Assembly: GCF_001956985.1 (NCBI RefSeq)
Contig: NZ_CP019082.1
Coordinates: 2,046,001 to 2,110,000, forward strand
Reading direction: 5' to 3'
DNA: 64,000 nt
DNA from: Paludisphaera borealis
GTDB lineage: Bacteria > Planctomycetota > Planctomycetia > Isosphaerales > Isosphaeraceae
Position numbers and translations under genes: made by a program. Below, one piece after another: positions 1 through 9,151 of the stretch. The notes under the pieces are model-generated. The model was not told the DNA's origin. It was given only the letters and a program-made list of their open reading frames with translations, and made no database searches. The stretch's first letter is position 1; each line of letters starts with the position of its first letter.

Positions 1-521
1 GCGCGGGTGTCGTCCGGCTTCTCACTGCGGGGAAAGACGCCGAGCAGGAGGATCTTGGTCTCGGGAAGCCGCTTGCGAAGCTGCTTGACGATGGCCTTGT
101 TACCCGCGGCGATCTCGTCGGCCGAGCTGCCGCCGGCGTTGTTCGTGCCGATCATCATGACGATGACGCGTGGCTTGATGCCGTCGATCTCGCCGTTCTC
201 GACCCGCCAGAGGACGTGCTGCGTGCCGTCGCCGCCGATGCCGAAATTGGCCGCGTGGCGGGGCGTGTAATGCTTCTTCCAGGTCTCGTTGCCGCCCCAT
301 CCCTGCGTGATCGAGTCGCCCAGAAAGAGCAGGTCGATGCCCCCCTTCTTGGTCTGGGCCAGAAAATCCTTGTGCATGTTCGTCCACCACTCGTCCGTCC
401 TCGGCGCCGCCGCCAGCGTGGTCGGCGTCTGCGCGGGAACCTGAGAAGCCGACGTCAGTAGCAGAGCGGCGCCCAGCATGATGGGGACGAACCGCCGACC
501 GGCGATGACGGTGTTGAGCAT
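1..521 (-). CDS. Secreted SGNH/GDSL-family hydrolase, 3' end beyond window
   Basis: The minus-strand frame opens at an ATG at 521, with GAGGT just upstream, and is still open at base 1, so only about 173 N-terminal residues are visible. Residues 1-31 form a signal peptide ending near VPAQ. Block I is LLFLGDSITQGW with the expected nucleophile Ser70. Block II is FGIGGDGTQ (93-101) and block III is GTNN (125-128). The C-terminal block with the Asp/His pair lies off the window. The pattern resembles the platelet-activating-factor acetylhydrolase-like subgroup of SGNH esterases, so an exported esterase or carbohydrate deacetylase is likely. The substrate cannot be told. The nitroreductase gene starts about 680 bp upstream on the same strand and ends 100 bp before this start. 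Confidence 0.85.
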   Translation of the reverse strand, partial: MLNTVIAGRRFVPIMLGAALLLTSASQVPAQTPTTLAAAPRTDEWWTNMHKDFLAQTKKGGIDLLFLGDSITQGWGGNETWKKHYTPRHAANFGIGGDGTQHVLWRVENGEIDGIKPRVIVMMIGTNNAGGSSADEIAAGNKAIVKQLRKRLPETKILLLGVFPRSEKPDDTR

Positions 522-621
522 TGTGGAGTGACCTCGGGGGTGTTGTTGGTGGGGAGACTGCGGAGGCGTCGTGTTTCGAGCCCGGGGCCATCGTAATCGG
601 GCCCCGGTCGCGGTGCCAGCG

Positions 622-1203
622 TCAACCCGTCCAGGGCTGTCCGAAGTGCTCGGCGTAACAGACCTCGTCGAGGCCGAACCGGCCCGGAAACGGTTCGGCC
701 CCCGCGGCGTGGCCGAGCGCGATCAGGCAGCAGACCGTGTGGTCGTCGGGGACTCCGAAGTTCGTGCGCGCGGCTTCGTGGTCGAAATTGTCGATCAGCG
801 CCGAGGCGACCCCGAGCGACTCGGCGGCGCACATCAGGGCCGATGCGGCGAGCATCGCCGACCGCAGCGCCCAGAGCGACCGATCGGCCACGCGGCCGAG
901 CGTGGCGAGCGCCCGCCCCCGGATCTCGGCGGCCCGCGCCGGGGTGCAGGCGCCGAGTTCAAGTTGCCGGGCGAGCACGGCGTCAAGGTGCGTCCGGTCC
1001 GGTTGGTGAAAGCCGAGCACGATCACGACCACCGGCGCCTGTCCGACCTGGGGATGATTCCAGGCGCACGCCTGAAGCCGGCGACGGTTCGCCGCGTCGC
1101 GGACGACGAGGAACCGCCACGGTTGGAGGTTGAACGGCGATGGGGACAACGTCGCGAGGCGGAGAATCCGTGTTAGGATCTCGGGGTCGAGCGGGTCGCT
1201 CAT
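622..1203 (-). CDS. Nitroreductase-family FMN oxidoreductase
   Basis: This 193-residue cytoplasmic protein has the N-terminal signature SPSPFNLQPWRFLVV at about 20-34, the conserved Ser-x-x-Asn-x-Gln-Pro-Trp-x-Phe block that contacts FMN in nitroreductases. The C-terminal IALGHAAG segment matches the family's glycine turn near the flavin phosphate. Length is typical for the short single-domain members. These enzymes use NAD(P)H to reduce nitro compounds, quinones or related substrates; the true substrate is unknown. The ATG at 1203 gives the usual distance to the FMN motif. No pathway partner is adjacent. Confidence 0.88.
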   Translation of the reverse strand: MSDPLDPEILTRILRLATLSPSPFNLQPWRFLVVRDAANRRRLQACAWNHPQVGQAPVVVIVLGFHQPDRTHLDAVLARQLELGACTPARAAEIRGRALATLGRVADRSLWALRSAMLAASALMCAAESLGVASALIDNFDHEAARTNFGVPDDHTVCCLIALGHAAGAEPFPGRFGLDEVCYAEHFGQPWTG

Positions 1204-1467
1204 GATCGCGTCAAACTCCGACGTCCGAGGCCAAGGCCGCGAGGGCCGAAACGCCTTCGGCGCGTCGCCCGGGGCGACTGGCTACTGGCCGGCTCGATCC
1301 TCCTGTTATAGACTTGCAACCGTTGAATTTGGGAGACGTCGTCGCCGCTCGATCCGCCGTCGCCTCGCGCGTCGATTTCCGCAACGTCGGACCCGACCCG
1401 CGTTTCGGCGTCGCGATCGAGACGGGCGTTCGTCAGGATGCAGCCAGCAATGAGGAGAAGCGAGAAC

Positions 1468-2091
1468 ATGAAACCGTATCAATGGGCGCGCGTCGGTCTC
1501 TGGTCGTTGGTCGTGACGGGCCTGACCGCCTGCGGAGCGCAGGCCGAGGAATGGGTCTCGCTGTTCGACGGCAAGACGCTCAGCGGCTGGACGAAGGGGG
1601 GCGGCAACGACGGGAGCCACTGGGAGGTGAAGGACGGCTCGATCGTCGGCACCGGCTCGGCCTCGATGCTCTACAGCCCGAAGACGTACAAGAACTTCAA
1701 GTACCGCGCCGAGGTCAAGATCAACGACCACGGCAACTCGGGCCTCTACTTCCGCTGCCCGGCCCCCAACGGCAGCTTCTCCGAGGGCTACGAGGCCCAG
1801 ATCGACAGCACCCACAGCGACCCGATCCGCACCGGCTCGATCTACGGCTTCGTGCACGTCTACAAGCAGCTCGTCCCGGCCGACGAATGGTTCACCTACG
1901 AGCTGGAAGTCGTCGACAAGGACTGGCGGGGCATGGTCATTCCGCACATCACCGTCAAGATCAACGGCGAGATCCTGTTCGTGTACCTCGACCGCACCAA
2001 GGCCTGGAAAGAAGGCCACTTCGCCTTTCAGCAGCACGACCCCGGCAGCCGGGTGGAAATCCGCAAGATCGAGGTCGTCGAACTGCCCTGA
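1468..2091 (+). CDS. DUF1080 (3-keto-disaccharide hydrolase-like) lipoprotein
   Basis: This 207-residue exported protein begins at the ATG at 1468, chosen because GAGGAGAAG sits just upstream; an earlier in-frame ATG at 1438 has no such site. The N-terminus is a short signal peptide with a lipobox-like GLTAC, so it is probably a lipoprotein. The rest is a concanavalin-like beta domain starting WVSLFDGKTLSGW, followed by WEVKDGSIVG, the classic opening of DUF1080 proteins. Some DUF1080 members hydrolyse 3-keto-glycosides, and the family is greatly expanded in Planctomycetota. Catalytic activity for this copy is inference from the family. Confidence 0.88.
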   Translation: MKPYQWARVGLWSLVVTGLTACGAQAEEWVSLFDGKTLSGWTKGGGNDGSHWEVKDGSIVGTGSASMLYSPKTYKNFKYRAEVKINDHGNSGLYFRCPAPNGSFSEGYEAQIDSTHSDPIRTGSIYGFVHVYKQLVPADEWFTYELEVVDKDWRGMVIPHITVKINGEILFVYLDRTKAWKEGHFAFQQHDPGSRVEIRKIEVVELP

Positions 2092-2264
2092 TCCGGCCCG
2101 GTTGTGATACGATCGTCCCGCGACGCGGTCTCCACGGCGCGGGACGCCTCCTCTCTCCCGGCCCCAGCCTCGGCGGGCCGCGCACCTCTCCCCTCTCCGG
2201 ATGATATGCGCCGCGGTGCGCCGAGCCGCTTTCCCCCTTATTGAACTTCGAGTGAGAGAACACG

Positions 2265-3854
2265 ATGCCAAATCCGTGGGTTCGTAAATCCATCGCCGCG
2301 CTCAAGGCCGAAGCGGCCGCGAGCGAAGAGCACGGTCTGAGACGGACGTTGACCGGCGTCAACCTGATCATGCTGGGCATCGGCGCGGTCATTGGCGCGG
2401 GATTCTTCGGACTGACGGGCGAGGCGTCGGCGAAATACGCCGGGCCCGCGATCTCGATCTCGTTCATCCTCGGCGGAATCGTCTGTACGTTCGCGGGCCT
2501 CTGCTACGCCGAGATGGCGTCGACCGTACCGGTCGCGGGATCGGCCTACACTTACGCCTATGCGACGATGGGAGAGTTCATCGCCTGGCTGATCGGCTGG
2601 GACCTGATCCTCGAATACATGGTCGGCGCGACGACGGTGGCGATCAACTGGTCGGGCTACGTCGCAAGCTTCCTGCACGATCGAGGCCTCGACATCCCGC
2701 CTCGATTGCTCTCGTCGCCGGGCACGATCATGGTCCAGATCCCCGACGAGATCGCCAAGACTCAGCATCTCCGCCACGGCTGGTCGATGCTCGATTCCGT
2801 CAAGGACAACCTGACGGCCGCGAACATCGACTTCTCGGTCTTTCCGCAGGTGACGGCCCTCTTCAACGCTCCGGCCATGCTGATCGTCGCCCTCGTGTCG
2901 ATCTTGCTCGTCATCGGCGTTCAGGAGTCGGCCCGGGTCAACAACGTCATCGTCTTCGTCAAGGTTTCGATCCTCGTCCTCTTGATCGTCCTCGGCCTGC
3001 CGCTGGTCAACAGCGAGAACTGGGGAGGCTCGTTCTTCCGCCCCTCGGAAGGCCCCTGGACCGACTTCCGATACGGCTGGAGTGGAATCTGCCGGGCCGC
3101 CGGCATGGTCTTCTTCGCCTACATCGGGTTCGACGCCGTCTCCACGACCGCTCAGGAAGCCAAGAATCCTCAACGCGACCTGCCCATCGGGATCATCGGC
3201 TCCTTGATCATCTGCACGGCCCTCTATTTCTTCGGGTCGATCGTGCTGACCGGGGTGGTCAACTACAAGCAGCTCTTCGTACCCGATCCGGTCGCCGTCG
3301 CGACCGACGCCATGGGCATGCCCTGGCTCTCGTTCTACGTCAAGCTCGGGGCAATCGCCGGCCTCAGCTCGGTCATCCTCGTGATGCTCATGAGCCAGCC
3401 CCGGATCTTCTACGCGATGTCGAAGGACGGCCTCCTGCCGCCGATCGCCGCCAAGATCCACCCGAGGTTCCGGACTCCCTACATCACGACGATCATCACC
3501 GGCCTCATCGTGATGACGGCCGCCGCGATCGTGCCCTTGAACGTCGCCGGAGAGCTGACCTCGATCGGCACCCTCTTCGCCTTCGCCGTCGTCTCGGCCG
3601 GCGTGCTCTACCTGCGGATCACCCAGCCCGACGTCGAACGACCCTTCCGCGCCCCGTTCATCTGGTTCACGGCGCCGATGGGAGTGATCACGGCCGTCCT
3701 CCTGATGCTCCCGCTGCCGCTGGACACCTGGATCCGGCTCGTCGTCTGGATGGCGATCGGCCTCGTGATCTATTTCGTCTACGGCCGGCATCACAGCGTC
3801 CTGGGCAACAAGTACCCGCAAGGCTCGCTCGTCGGAGCGGACGCGGAAGGCTGA
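2265..3854 (+). CDS. Amino-acid permease, APC superfamily
   Basis: This 529-residue polytopic inner-membrane transporter has about 12-14 hydrophobic segments. TM1 carries [11 protein letters not shown] at 38-48, the glycine-rich unwound helix that binds the substrate amino group in APC transporters. [12 protein letters not shown] and the following helix match the cationic amino-acid transporter (CAT/YfnA) branch. It is therefore probably a proton-coupled amino-acid uptake system; specificity cannot be read. The gene stands alone and converges on gluconokinase, with a long palindrome between the two stops that may end transcription from both sides. Confidence 0.9.
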   Translation: MPNPWVRKSIAALKAEAAASEEHGLRRTLTGVNLIMLGIGAVIGAGFFGLTGEASAKYAGPAISISFILGGIVCTFAGLCYAEMASTVPVAGSAYTYAYATMGEFIAWLIGWDLILEYMVGATTVAINWSGYVASFLHDRGLDIPPRLLSSPGTIMVQIPDEIAKTQHLRHGWSMLDSVKDNLTAANIDFSVFPQVTALFNAPAMLIVALVSILLVIGVQESARVNNVIVFVKVSILVLLIVLGLPLVNSENWGGSFFRPSEGPWTDFRYGWSGICRAAGMVFFAYIGFDAVSTTAQEAKNPQRDLPIGIIGSLIICTALYFFGSIVLTGVVNYKQLFVPDPVAVATDAMGMPWLSFYVKLGAIAGLSSVILVMLMSQPRIFYAMSKDGLLPPIAAKIHPRFRTPYITTIITGLIVMTAAAIVPLNVAGELTSIGTLFAFAVVSAGVLYLRITQPDVERPFRAPFIWFTAPMGVITAVLLMLPLPLDTWIRLVVWMAIGLVIYFVYGRHHSVLGNKYPQGSLVGADAEG

Positions 3855-3882
3855 GGCAAAGCGGGGATTCCATCGTTCGAAA

Positions 3883-3960
3883 TACAAGCCCGAAGCGCCA
3901 GCGAGTGCATGGGTCCGGTCAGCCGACGGGAAATGCACTCGCTGGCGCTTCGGGTTTGTA
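3883..3960. repeat. Dispersed palindromic repeat, family P, copy A
   Basis: Left arm 3883-3910 and right arm 3933-3960 are reverse complements over 28 bp with one mismatch, around a 22-nt loop. The arm core is CGAAGCGCCAGCGAGTG. The same core recurs at 37968-38047 and 48076-48163. This copy fills most of the gap between two convergent genes, so it could act as a two-way transcription terminator. It has no coding sense of its own. Confidence 0.9.
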
Positions 3961-3979
3961 AATCGAGACCCGGCATGCG

Positions 3980-4465
3980 TCAGACGCCCAGCTTGCGGCG
4001 GATCTCCGACGCGATCTCTTGCGGGGTGCCGCTGACCTCGACGAGGATCGCATCGGCGGGGGGTTCGAGGATCGCGAACTGGCTCGACAGCAAGGTGGGG
4101 CTCATGAAATGCCCCGTCCTGGAAGCGAGCCGTTTCTGGATCAGCTCCGGCGGGCCCCAGAGTTCGACGTAATGGACGGCGGCCAGGTTGTGGCGGAGAT
4201 ACTCCTGGTAGCGGTGCTTGAGCGCCGAGCACGCCAGAACGAGGTTTTCGCCGCGCGCCACGGTCTCGTCGATCAGCCGGCCGAGAGCGGCGAGCCAGGG
4301 CGCGCGGTCGTCGTCGTTCAGCGGCACGCCCCGGCGCATCTTGTCGATGTTCGCCGCCGGGTGGTAATCGTCGCCGTCGCGGAACGTCCAGCCGAGATCC
4401 GCCGCCAGGACCCGGCCGACTGTCGTCTTGCCGGTCCCCGTCACCCCCATCAAGACGATGATCAT
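3980..4465 (-). CDS. gntK: Gluconokinase (GntK type)
   Basis: This 161-residue P-loop kinase has Walker A GVTGTGKTT at 7-15, followed by FRDGDDYHPAANIDKMRRG, the sugar-binding region diagnostic of GntK gluconokinases, and later CSALKHRYQEYLR and SRTGHFM. Length matches the family. It phosphorylates D-gluconate to 6-phosphogluconate, feeding the pentose phosphate or Entner-Doudoroff routes. Its ATG overlaps the cstA stop codon as ATGA, so it is translationally coupled and last in the minus-strand run. An SMP-30/gluconolactonase gene about 6.5 kb away could supply gluconate, but that link is only inferred. Confidence 0.93.
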   Translation of the reverse strand: MIIVLMGVTGTGKTTVGRVLAADLGWTFRDGDDYHPAANIDKMRRGVPLNDDDRAPWLAALGRLIDETVARGENLVLACSALKHRYQEYLRHNLAAVHYVELWGPPELIQKRLASRTGHFMSPTLLSSQFAILEPPADAILVEVSGTPQEIASEIRRKLGV

Positions 4466-6633
4466 ACGGTTTCGATCTCGTCATTCAGAAGGGTCGGCCG
4501 GGGAGCGAGCCATCGGGCCATGGCGGTTCCGACGATCACGGCGACGCAGACCAGCATCATGGCCGTCAGCCCGATGTTCAGCCAGCCCTTGACGACGTCG
4601 CCCGCCTGGACCATGCCCCAGAACTTCTTCGTGATCTCATAATAGGCCGCCGTGCCCGTCGTCGTGGCGACGAACAGCATCGGCAGGATCGTCACGGGCG
4701 CGTACCGGCCGCGGCCGGCGTTGAAGAGGGCCGTGGTCACGACGGCCAGGGCGATGATGGCCAGCAACTGGTTCGCCATGCCGAACATCGGCCAGATGGT
4801 TTCGACCGAGCCCGTGGCGATAAAATAGCCCCAGCCGAAGACGACGAGCCCCGTGGCGAGCATCGACGCCGGCAGCCAGTCGAGATCGCCCAGCGGCTTC
4901 CAGACCCGGCCGAGGATCTCTTGCACCAAAAACCGCGCGATCCGCGTGCCGGCGTCGATCGTCGTCAGAATGAACAACGCCTCAAACATGATCGCGAAGT
5001 GATACCAGTAGCCGATCATCCATCGCAGGCCGGGCATCGCATTCGAGAAGATCCGGGCCATGCCGATCGCCAGCGTGACCGCGCCGCCGGTCCGGCCGTG
5101 CAGCGATTCGCGGACCTCGCGCTCCATCACGACCAGCTCGCTCTCGGGCGCCGCCCCGGTCTCGGCGCCGGGCGCAAGCTCGTGGCCGCCGTCCATGTCG
5201 AACTCGCCGGCCTTCAAGAACTGGGCGAAGTCGGGGTTGCTGGCGAGGAAGTCGGGACGCCGGCCGAGGTCGATGTTGATGTCATAGTACATCGTATTCG
5301 GCAACGCCGCGGCGGCGATCAGCGCGACCACGCCGACCAAGCCCTCCATCAGCATCGCCCCGTAGCCGATCATCCGGACGTCCGACTCGCGGCCGATCAT
5401 CTTCGGCGTCGTGCCTGAAGAGACCAGGGCGTGGAAGCCGGAGATCGCCCCGCACATGATGCAGATGAACACGTAAGGAAAGATCGGCCCGTTGAACGCC
5501 GGACCGCCGCCCGAAGCGAAGAACGGACTGATCGGCGGGGCTTCGAGCTTCGGGTTGGCCACGATCACGCCCGCGACCAGCAGGAAGATGGTGCCGATCT
5601 TGAGGAAGGTCGACAGGTAGTCGCGCGGGCAGAGCAACAGCCAGACCGGTAGCACGGCCGCGATGAAGCCGTAGATCCCGAGCGCCGCCACGGTCCCGCC
5701 GCGCGTCAGCGAGAAGTATTGCTCGATTGGAGAATCCGGCACGAACGCGCCGAGCACGGTCACTCCCAGCACGAGCACCGCGCCGATCAGCGACGCCTCG
5801 ACCACCTTCCCCTTGCGGAACCGGTACATGTACCAGCCGACGAAGAGCGCGATCGGGATCGTCATGGCGATCGTGAAGGTCCCCCACGAGCTTCCCTTTA
5901 CCAGCCGGACCGACTTCGCCGGGAGCAAGTAGCCTTCGCCCTCGGGATTTCCCGTGAGCCGCGAGCCATTGGGCACCGCGAGCTGGAACGGTTCCCGGAA
6001 GTCCATCGAATGCTCGGAACCAGCCCCGAACTTGTAGGTCGAGCCCGGCGGGACGTTGTAGACGCGCGGTCCGCCCGTCGCCTGGTCGGCTTCGAGCGAC
6101 GCCCCTTGGGGGTAGACGAGGACCGTGCCGGCCTTCATGGCGACTTCCTCGCCGCCGAGCGCCTTGACGACGACGACGCCCAGGCCCGCGAGCGCGATGA
6201 TGATGATGTAGAGGATCGCCAGCGAGGCCGCGATCCCCGCTGGCCGGCCGATCTCGGTGCGGGCCAGGCTGGCGAGGCTTTGCCCCCGCCGCTGGGTCGA
6301 GATCGCCAGCACCATCATGTCTTGCACCGCGCCCGCCAGGCAGACGCCGACGACGATCCAGATCAGGCCCGGCAGGTAGCCGAACTGGATCGCCAGCACC
6401 GGACCGATGAGCGGCCCCGCGCCCGAGATCGCGGCGAAGTGATGGCCGAAGAGGACCCAGCGATTCGTCGGGTCGAAGTTCTGGCCGTCCTCGAACCGAT
6501 AGGCCGGCGTGACCCGCGCGTCGTCGAGCACCGCCACCCGCGCGGCGAGGAACGCACTGTAATAGCGGTACGCGATCGCCAGGATCGCCAGAACCCCGAT
6601 CATCACGGGCATCGCGTGCAGCGTCATCTTCAT
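4462..6633 (-). CDS. cstA: Carbon starvation protein CstA, peptide/pyruvate transporter family
   Basis: This 723-residue integral membrane protein begins with a hydrophobic helix, then shows NRWVLFGHHFAAISGAGP and a following GPVLAIQFGYLPG, hallmark CstA sequences. More than a dozen membrane segments follow. An insertion at about 175-250, roughly VYPQGASL to the SVRLVKGSS region, is polar and lies between membrane helices. CstA members import peptides or pyruvate on carbon starvation. It lies 15 bp downstream of the Sui1-like gene and overlaps gntK by four bases, which supports one transcript. No LytTR two-component regulator is present in the window. Confidence 0.93.
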   Translation of the reverse strand: MKMTLHAMPVMIGVLAILAIAYRYYSAFLAARVAVLDDARVTPAYRFEDGQNFDPTNRWVLFGHHFAAISGAGPLIGPVLAIQFGYLPGLIWIVVGVCLAGAVQDMMVLAISTQRRGQSLASLARTEIGRPAGIAASLAILYIIIIALAGLGVVVVKALGGEEVAMKAGTVLVYPQGASLEADQATGGPRVYNVPPGSTYKFGAGSEHSMDFREPFQLAVPNGSRLTGNPEGEGYLLPAKSVRLVKGSSWGTFTIAMTIPIALFVGWYMYRFRKGKVVEASLIGAVLVLGVTVLGAFVPDSPIEQYFSLTRGGTVAALGIYGFIAAVLPVWLLLCPRDYLSTFLKIGTIFLLVAGVIVANPKLEAPPISPFFASGGGPAFNGPIFPYVFICIMCGAISGFHALVSSGTTPKMIGRESDVRMIGYGAMLMEGLVGVVALIAAAALPNTMYYDINIDLGRRPDFLASNPDFAQFLKAGEFDMDGGHELAPGAETGAAPESELVVMEREVRESLHGRTGGAVTLAIGMARIFSNAMPGLRWMIGYWYHFAIMFEALFILTTIDAGTRIARFLVQEILGRVWKPLGDLDWLPASMLATGLVVFGWGYFIATGSVETIWPMFGMANQLLAIIALAVVTTALFNAGRGRYAPVTILPMLFVATTTGTAAYYEITKKFWGMVQAGDVVKGWLNIGLTAMMLVCVAVIVGTAMARWLAPRPTLLNDEIETV

Positions 6634-6648
6634 CGACCTCTCGGGAGG

Positions 6649-7002
6649 CTACCGGCGTTTCGTCTTGTAACCGATCTTCTGGAGCGCCCGTTCGGCGGCC
6701 TCGCGGTGATCGCCCTGGATCTCGATCCGGCCGTCCTTGAGCGTCCCTCCCGCCCCGCAGGAGGCCTTGAGCCGCGACGCCAGGTCGACCAGGTCGTTGC
6801 CGTCGGGGTCGAGGTCCGAGACGATCGTCACCAGCTTGCCCTTGGGACGCTTTTCGACGGCCAGCCGGGCGGTTTGCGTTTCGGGGGGAATCCGGACCGG
6901 CTCCTGGATCGCCGGCGGGCACGCGCAGGCCGACTCCAGCGCGCCGCAACGGTCGCAGACGGGGGGACGGTCCCACGGGGTTCCGGAGAACAGGCGGCTC
7001 AT
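6649..7002 (-). CDS. Sui1/eIF1-like translation factor (YciH type)
   Basis: This 117-residue protein starts at the ATG at 7002 (MSRLFSGTPWDRP). A Cys cluster, CDRCGALESACAC, lies at about 20-32, then KRPKGKLVTIVSDLD leads into the eIF1/Sui1 alpha-beta fold with CGAGGTLKDGRIEIQGDH. That last segment is the conserved Sui1 block. Bacterial YciH proteins influence start-codon fidelity of the small ribosomal subunit; this role is known for few members. The Cys pairs near the N-terminus could bind zinc. It is placed between a DinB-fold gene (11 bp upstream) and cstA (15 bp downstream). Confidence 0.9.
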   Translation of the reverse strand: MSRLFSGTPWDRPPVCDRCGALESACACPPAIQEPVRIPPETQTARLAVEKRPKGKLVTIVSDLDPDGNDLVDLASRLKASCGAGGTLKDGRIEIQGDHREAAERALQKIGYKTKRR

Positions 7003-7013
7003 CGTCGGCGCCC

Positions 7014-7517
7014 TCAGGCGATGGGATAAGAATAACGTGGTTGCAGCGAAGTTCCGAGGTTCGCCCGCTTCGTGTACAAATATCTTAGGTGATGGTCGAG
7101 GTGGTTGACGTAGACGACCAGCAGTTCGGCCAGAGTGATGCGCCCCTGCTCGGCGTGACGGCCGGCGCGGGCGAAATCGGCCTCGGAACAATTGCGGAGA
7201 ATGCGCTCGGTCCATCGCCGGTTGGCGGCGAAGATGGCCACCGAATCGGCGATCGGCGCCTCATGGGCGGCCAGGCGGTTGATCCAGGCCGTCTCATCGT
7301 AGGGGAGCAAGATCGGGTCGTGCTCGGCGATCACCCGCTTCATGCGGTCGCTGGCCACCATGTCGCTGTCGGCCAGGTGCGCGGCCAGCTCAGAGATGCT
7401 CCAGACGCCAGGGCCCGGCCGGGCCTGCGCATGCGCTTCGGCCAGGCCCTCGACGGCATAAGCCAGGACCGAAGGGCCCCGGGCGTAACGGTCGATCAGC
7501 GATTCGAGCGTGCTCAT
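7014..7517 (-). CDS. DinB/YfiT-fold putative metal-dependent protein
   Basis: This 167-residue protein carries GVWSISELAAHLADSDM near residues 37-53 and VVYVNHLDHHLRYL near 134-147. These give the three histidines (AHLADSD, and HLDHH) typical of the metal site in the DinB/YfiT four-helix-bundle superfamily. Such proteins include thiol-dependent S-transferases and many of unknown role. It overlaps the preceding unknown gene by four bases (ATGA), implying coupled translation. Specific function is unknown. Confidence 0.82.
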   Translation of the reverse strand: MSTLESLIDRYARGPSVLAYAVEGLAEAHAQARPGPGVWSISELAAHLADSDMVASDRMKRVIAEHDPILLPYDETAWINRLAAHEAPIADSVAIFAANRRWTERILRNCSEADFARAGRHAEQGRITLAELLVVYVNHLDHHLRYLYTKRANLGTSLQPRYSYPIA

Positions 7518-8041
7518 GATTTCCCGCCCCGGTTCGAGGCGTTCTCCGTTGCGTTGTCCGGCGGATCGCGCCGCCAGATCGAAAGCTGTGGCAGGTTGTA
7601 TTCGAGGAACCAGATTTCCTCTTCGACCCCGAGTTCGTGGGCGAACCGGTGAGCGACCAGGTGGTTGACGACCGCCACCGAGGCGGAGAGGAAGTCGGTC
7701 CGCGAGTCCGAGGGGTCGCCCGGGTTGTGGAAAATGAACCGGATCACGAGCACGCGCTCGTCGATCGGGCCGTTCCGCGACAGGTAGCGGCCGTCCATCT
7801 CGTAGATCGAGTACCCGCGCGACGCCTGGCAGAGGGTCTTGATCCAGGCGTCCTCGTCGAAATTCGGATCCTTGCGGCGGTCGGCGATCGAGGCGCGGAC
7901 GAACGGGATGGCCCGAATGGCCTGCTCGTCGAAGAGGCTTTCAAGAACCTCCTGGACCTTGCCGAAGTAGCCGAGCTTCTTGGGCAGGATGACCTCGTAC
8001 ATGCGAGCGGGCTTCGGCCCTTCGAGCTTGTAACTGGCCAT
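7514..8041 (-). CDS. Conserved protein of unknown function
   Basis: This 175-residue soluble protein starts at the ATG at 8041, with CGGAGACC upstream. It has no signal peptide or membrane helix. Visible features are a charged mixed alpha-beta sequence with MYEVILPKKLGYFGKVQEV near the start, a DEDAWIKTLCQASRGYSIYEMDG stretch in the middle, and FLEYNLPQLSIWRRD close to the C-terminus, which then becomes polar and low in complexity. I do not recognise the family. It is tightly coupled to the DinB-fold gene downstream and lies 21 bp after the HhH glycosylase. Confidence 0.8.
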   Translation of the reverse strand: MASYKLEGPKPARMYEVILPKKLGYFGKVQEVLESLFDEQAIRAIPFVRASIADRRKDPNFDEDAWIKTLCQASRGYSIYEMDGRYLSRNGPIDERVLVIRFIFHNPGDPSDSRTDFLSASVAVVNHLVAHRFAHELGVEEEIWFLEYNLPQLSIWRRDPPDNATENASNRGGKS

Positions 8042-8062
8042 GCGGGTCTCCGGGCCGTCGCG

Positions 8063-8761
8063 TCACTCATCATGAAGGGCGAGAGGGCCGTCCGGCGGCA
8101 GGACGGTCCGCAACGGGCACTTCTCACAAGCGGGCGAGGCCGGCCTACAGAACCGCTTGCCGACGTCGGTCAGAGCGTTGGAGAGCGCGGAAAGCGCGCT
8201 CGGATTCGCGTCGGCCGCGTCGATCAGGCGCTGGCTCACGTCGTCATAGTCGGCGGTCGCGTCGATCCAGCCGTGGCGGAACAAGATCCGGTAGACCGGA
8301 CGATCGACGGGGTACGTCGCCGCGCCGAAGACGTGCAGGGCGATCGCGTCGGCCGTCGCGCGGCCGATCCCGTTGATCGCGGCCAGCTCGTCGCGCCAGG
8401 CGGACGGGAATTCGAGGGGTTCGCCTGCCCCCCCCTCCAGGCTCTCTCGATGGCCTTCGTACCAGGAGGCGAGCCGCTGGAGCAGCCGGATGGTCTTGAT
8501 CGGTGGATCGAGCCGCGCCTCGCGCAGGAGGTCGACCACCTCGGCGGGGTCGGCCGTGGCGAGGAACGTGGAATCAGACAGGCCGGCGTCGTCGAGGGCC
8601 GCTTGCAGACGGAGGGCGGTCTTGGAGTCGCCGGTTCGCGAGGCGGCGAAACCGACGAGCGCCGGAAACGGGTCCGAGCGCGGAAACGACGCCGCGCGCC
8701 GGCCGGTTGGCGCGGCCAGCGCTCGGGCGATCGTCGGGTAGGCTTCGGTCAATGTCGGCAT
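8063..8761 (-). CDS. HhH-GPD endonuclease III-like protein with altered active site
   Basis: This 232-residue protein has a helix-hairpin-helix at INGIGRATADAI (130-140), the GPD-motif aspartate in YPVDRPVYRI (Asp153), and a C-terminal cysteine cluster. It belongs to the endonuclease III / base-excision DNA glycosylase superfamily. Two departures are visible. The position of the endonuclease III catalytic lysine (GxGRKTA) is Ala135. The C-x6-C-x2-C-x5-C iron-sulfur pattern has Cys205, Cys212 and Cys215, but Leu221 where the fourth Cys should be. It may be a monofunctional glycosylase or a non-catalytic DNA-binding relative. It is first in the minus-strand six-gene run. Confidence 0.82.
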   Translation of the reverse strand: MPTLTEAYPTIARALAAPTGRRAASFPRSDPFPALVGFAASRTGDSKTALRLQAALDDAGLSDSTFLATADPAEVVDLLREARLDPPIKTIRLLQRLASWYEGHRESLEGGAGEPLEFPSAWRDELAAINGIGRATADAIALHVFGAATYPVDRPVYRILFRHGWIDATADYDDVSQRLIDAADANPSALSALSNALTDVGKRFCRPASPACEKCPLRTVLPPDGPLALHDE

Positions 8762-8863
8762 CGCGGAGAGCTTCGCCTGGTTCGCAGATCATCGACGCCC
8801 GCGAAGATCGAAGCCGGGCGACGACCGACGATCGGGCCCGGGATCAGATCACATCGCGACGGC

Positions 8864-9151
8864 TCAGGAAGTCGCCGGCTGAGCCTTGGCCAGCGCGGCC
8901 TTGTAGGCGCGGGCGAGCTTGCTCTTGCGCCGAGCGGCCGTGTTCGGGTGCAAAACCCGACGCGCGCCGGCCTTGTCGATCTTGGCGACCGCGGCGCGGA
9001 ACTCGGTCTCGGCCTTCGGGAAGTCTTTCTCGGCCACCGTCTCAAGAGCCTTCCGCGAGGAGGTCTTGACGATCTTCTTGGTGATCCGGTTGTGCAGCCG
9101 CTTCTTGGCGCTCTGGCGCAGCCGCTTGGCGGCGGAGGAAGTAGTTGGCAT
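8864..9151 (-). CDS. rpsT: 30S ribosomal protein S20
   Basis: This 95-residue basic helical protein starts at MPTTSSAAKRLRQSAKKR (ATG at 9151). The sequence, with NRITKKIVKTSSRKAL and HPNTAARRKSKLARA, is standard bS20, which binds 16S rRNA in the small subunit. It is likely the first gene of its own transcript: the TPR gene upstream is separated by about 185 bp and the glycosylase downstream by 102 bp. Confidence 0.96.
   Translation of the reverse strand: MPTTSSAAKRLRQSAKKRLHNRITKKIVKTSSRKALETVAEKDFPKAETEFRAAVAKIDKAGARRVLHPNTAARRKSKLARAYKAALAKAQPATS

Noticed and set aside
2238-4484. Very long open frame on the minus strand opposite the permease
   Set aside because: It is antisense to a clear transporter gene, has a skewed Arg/Asp/Gly-rich composition and no family match; high third-position GC creates such frames.
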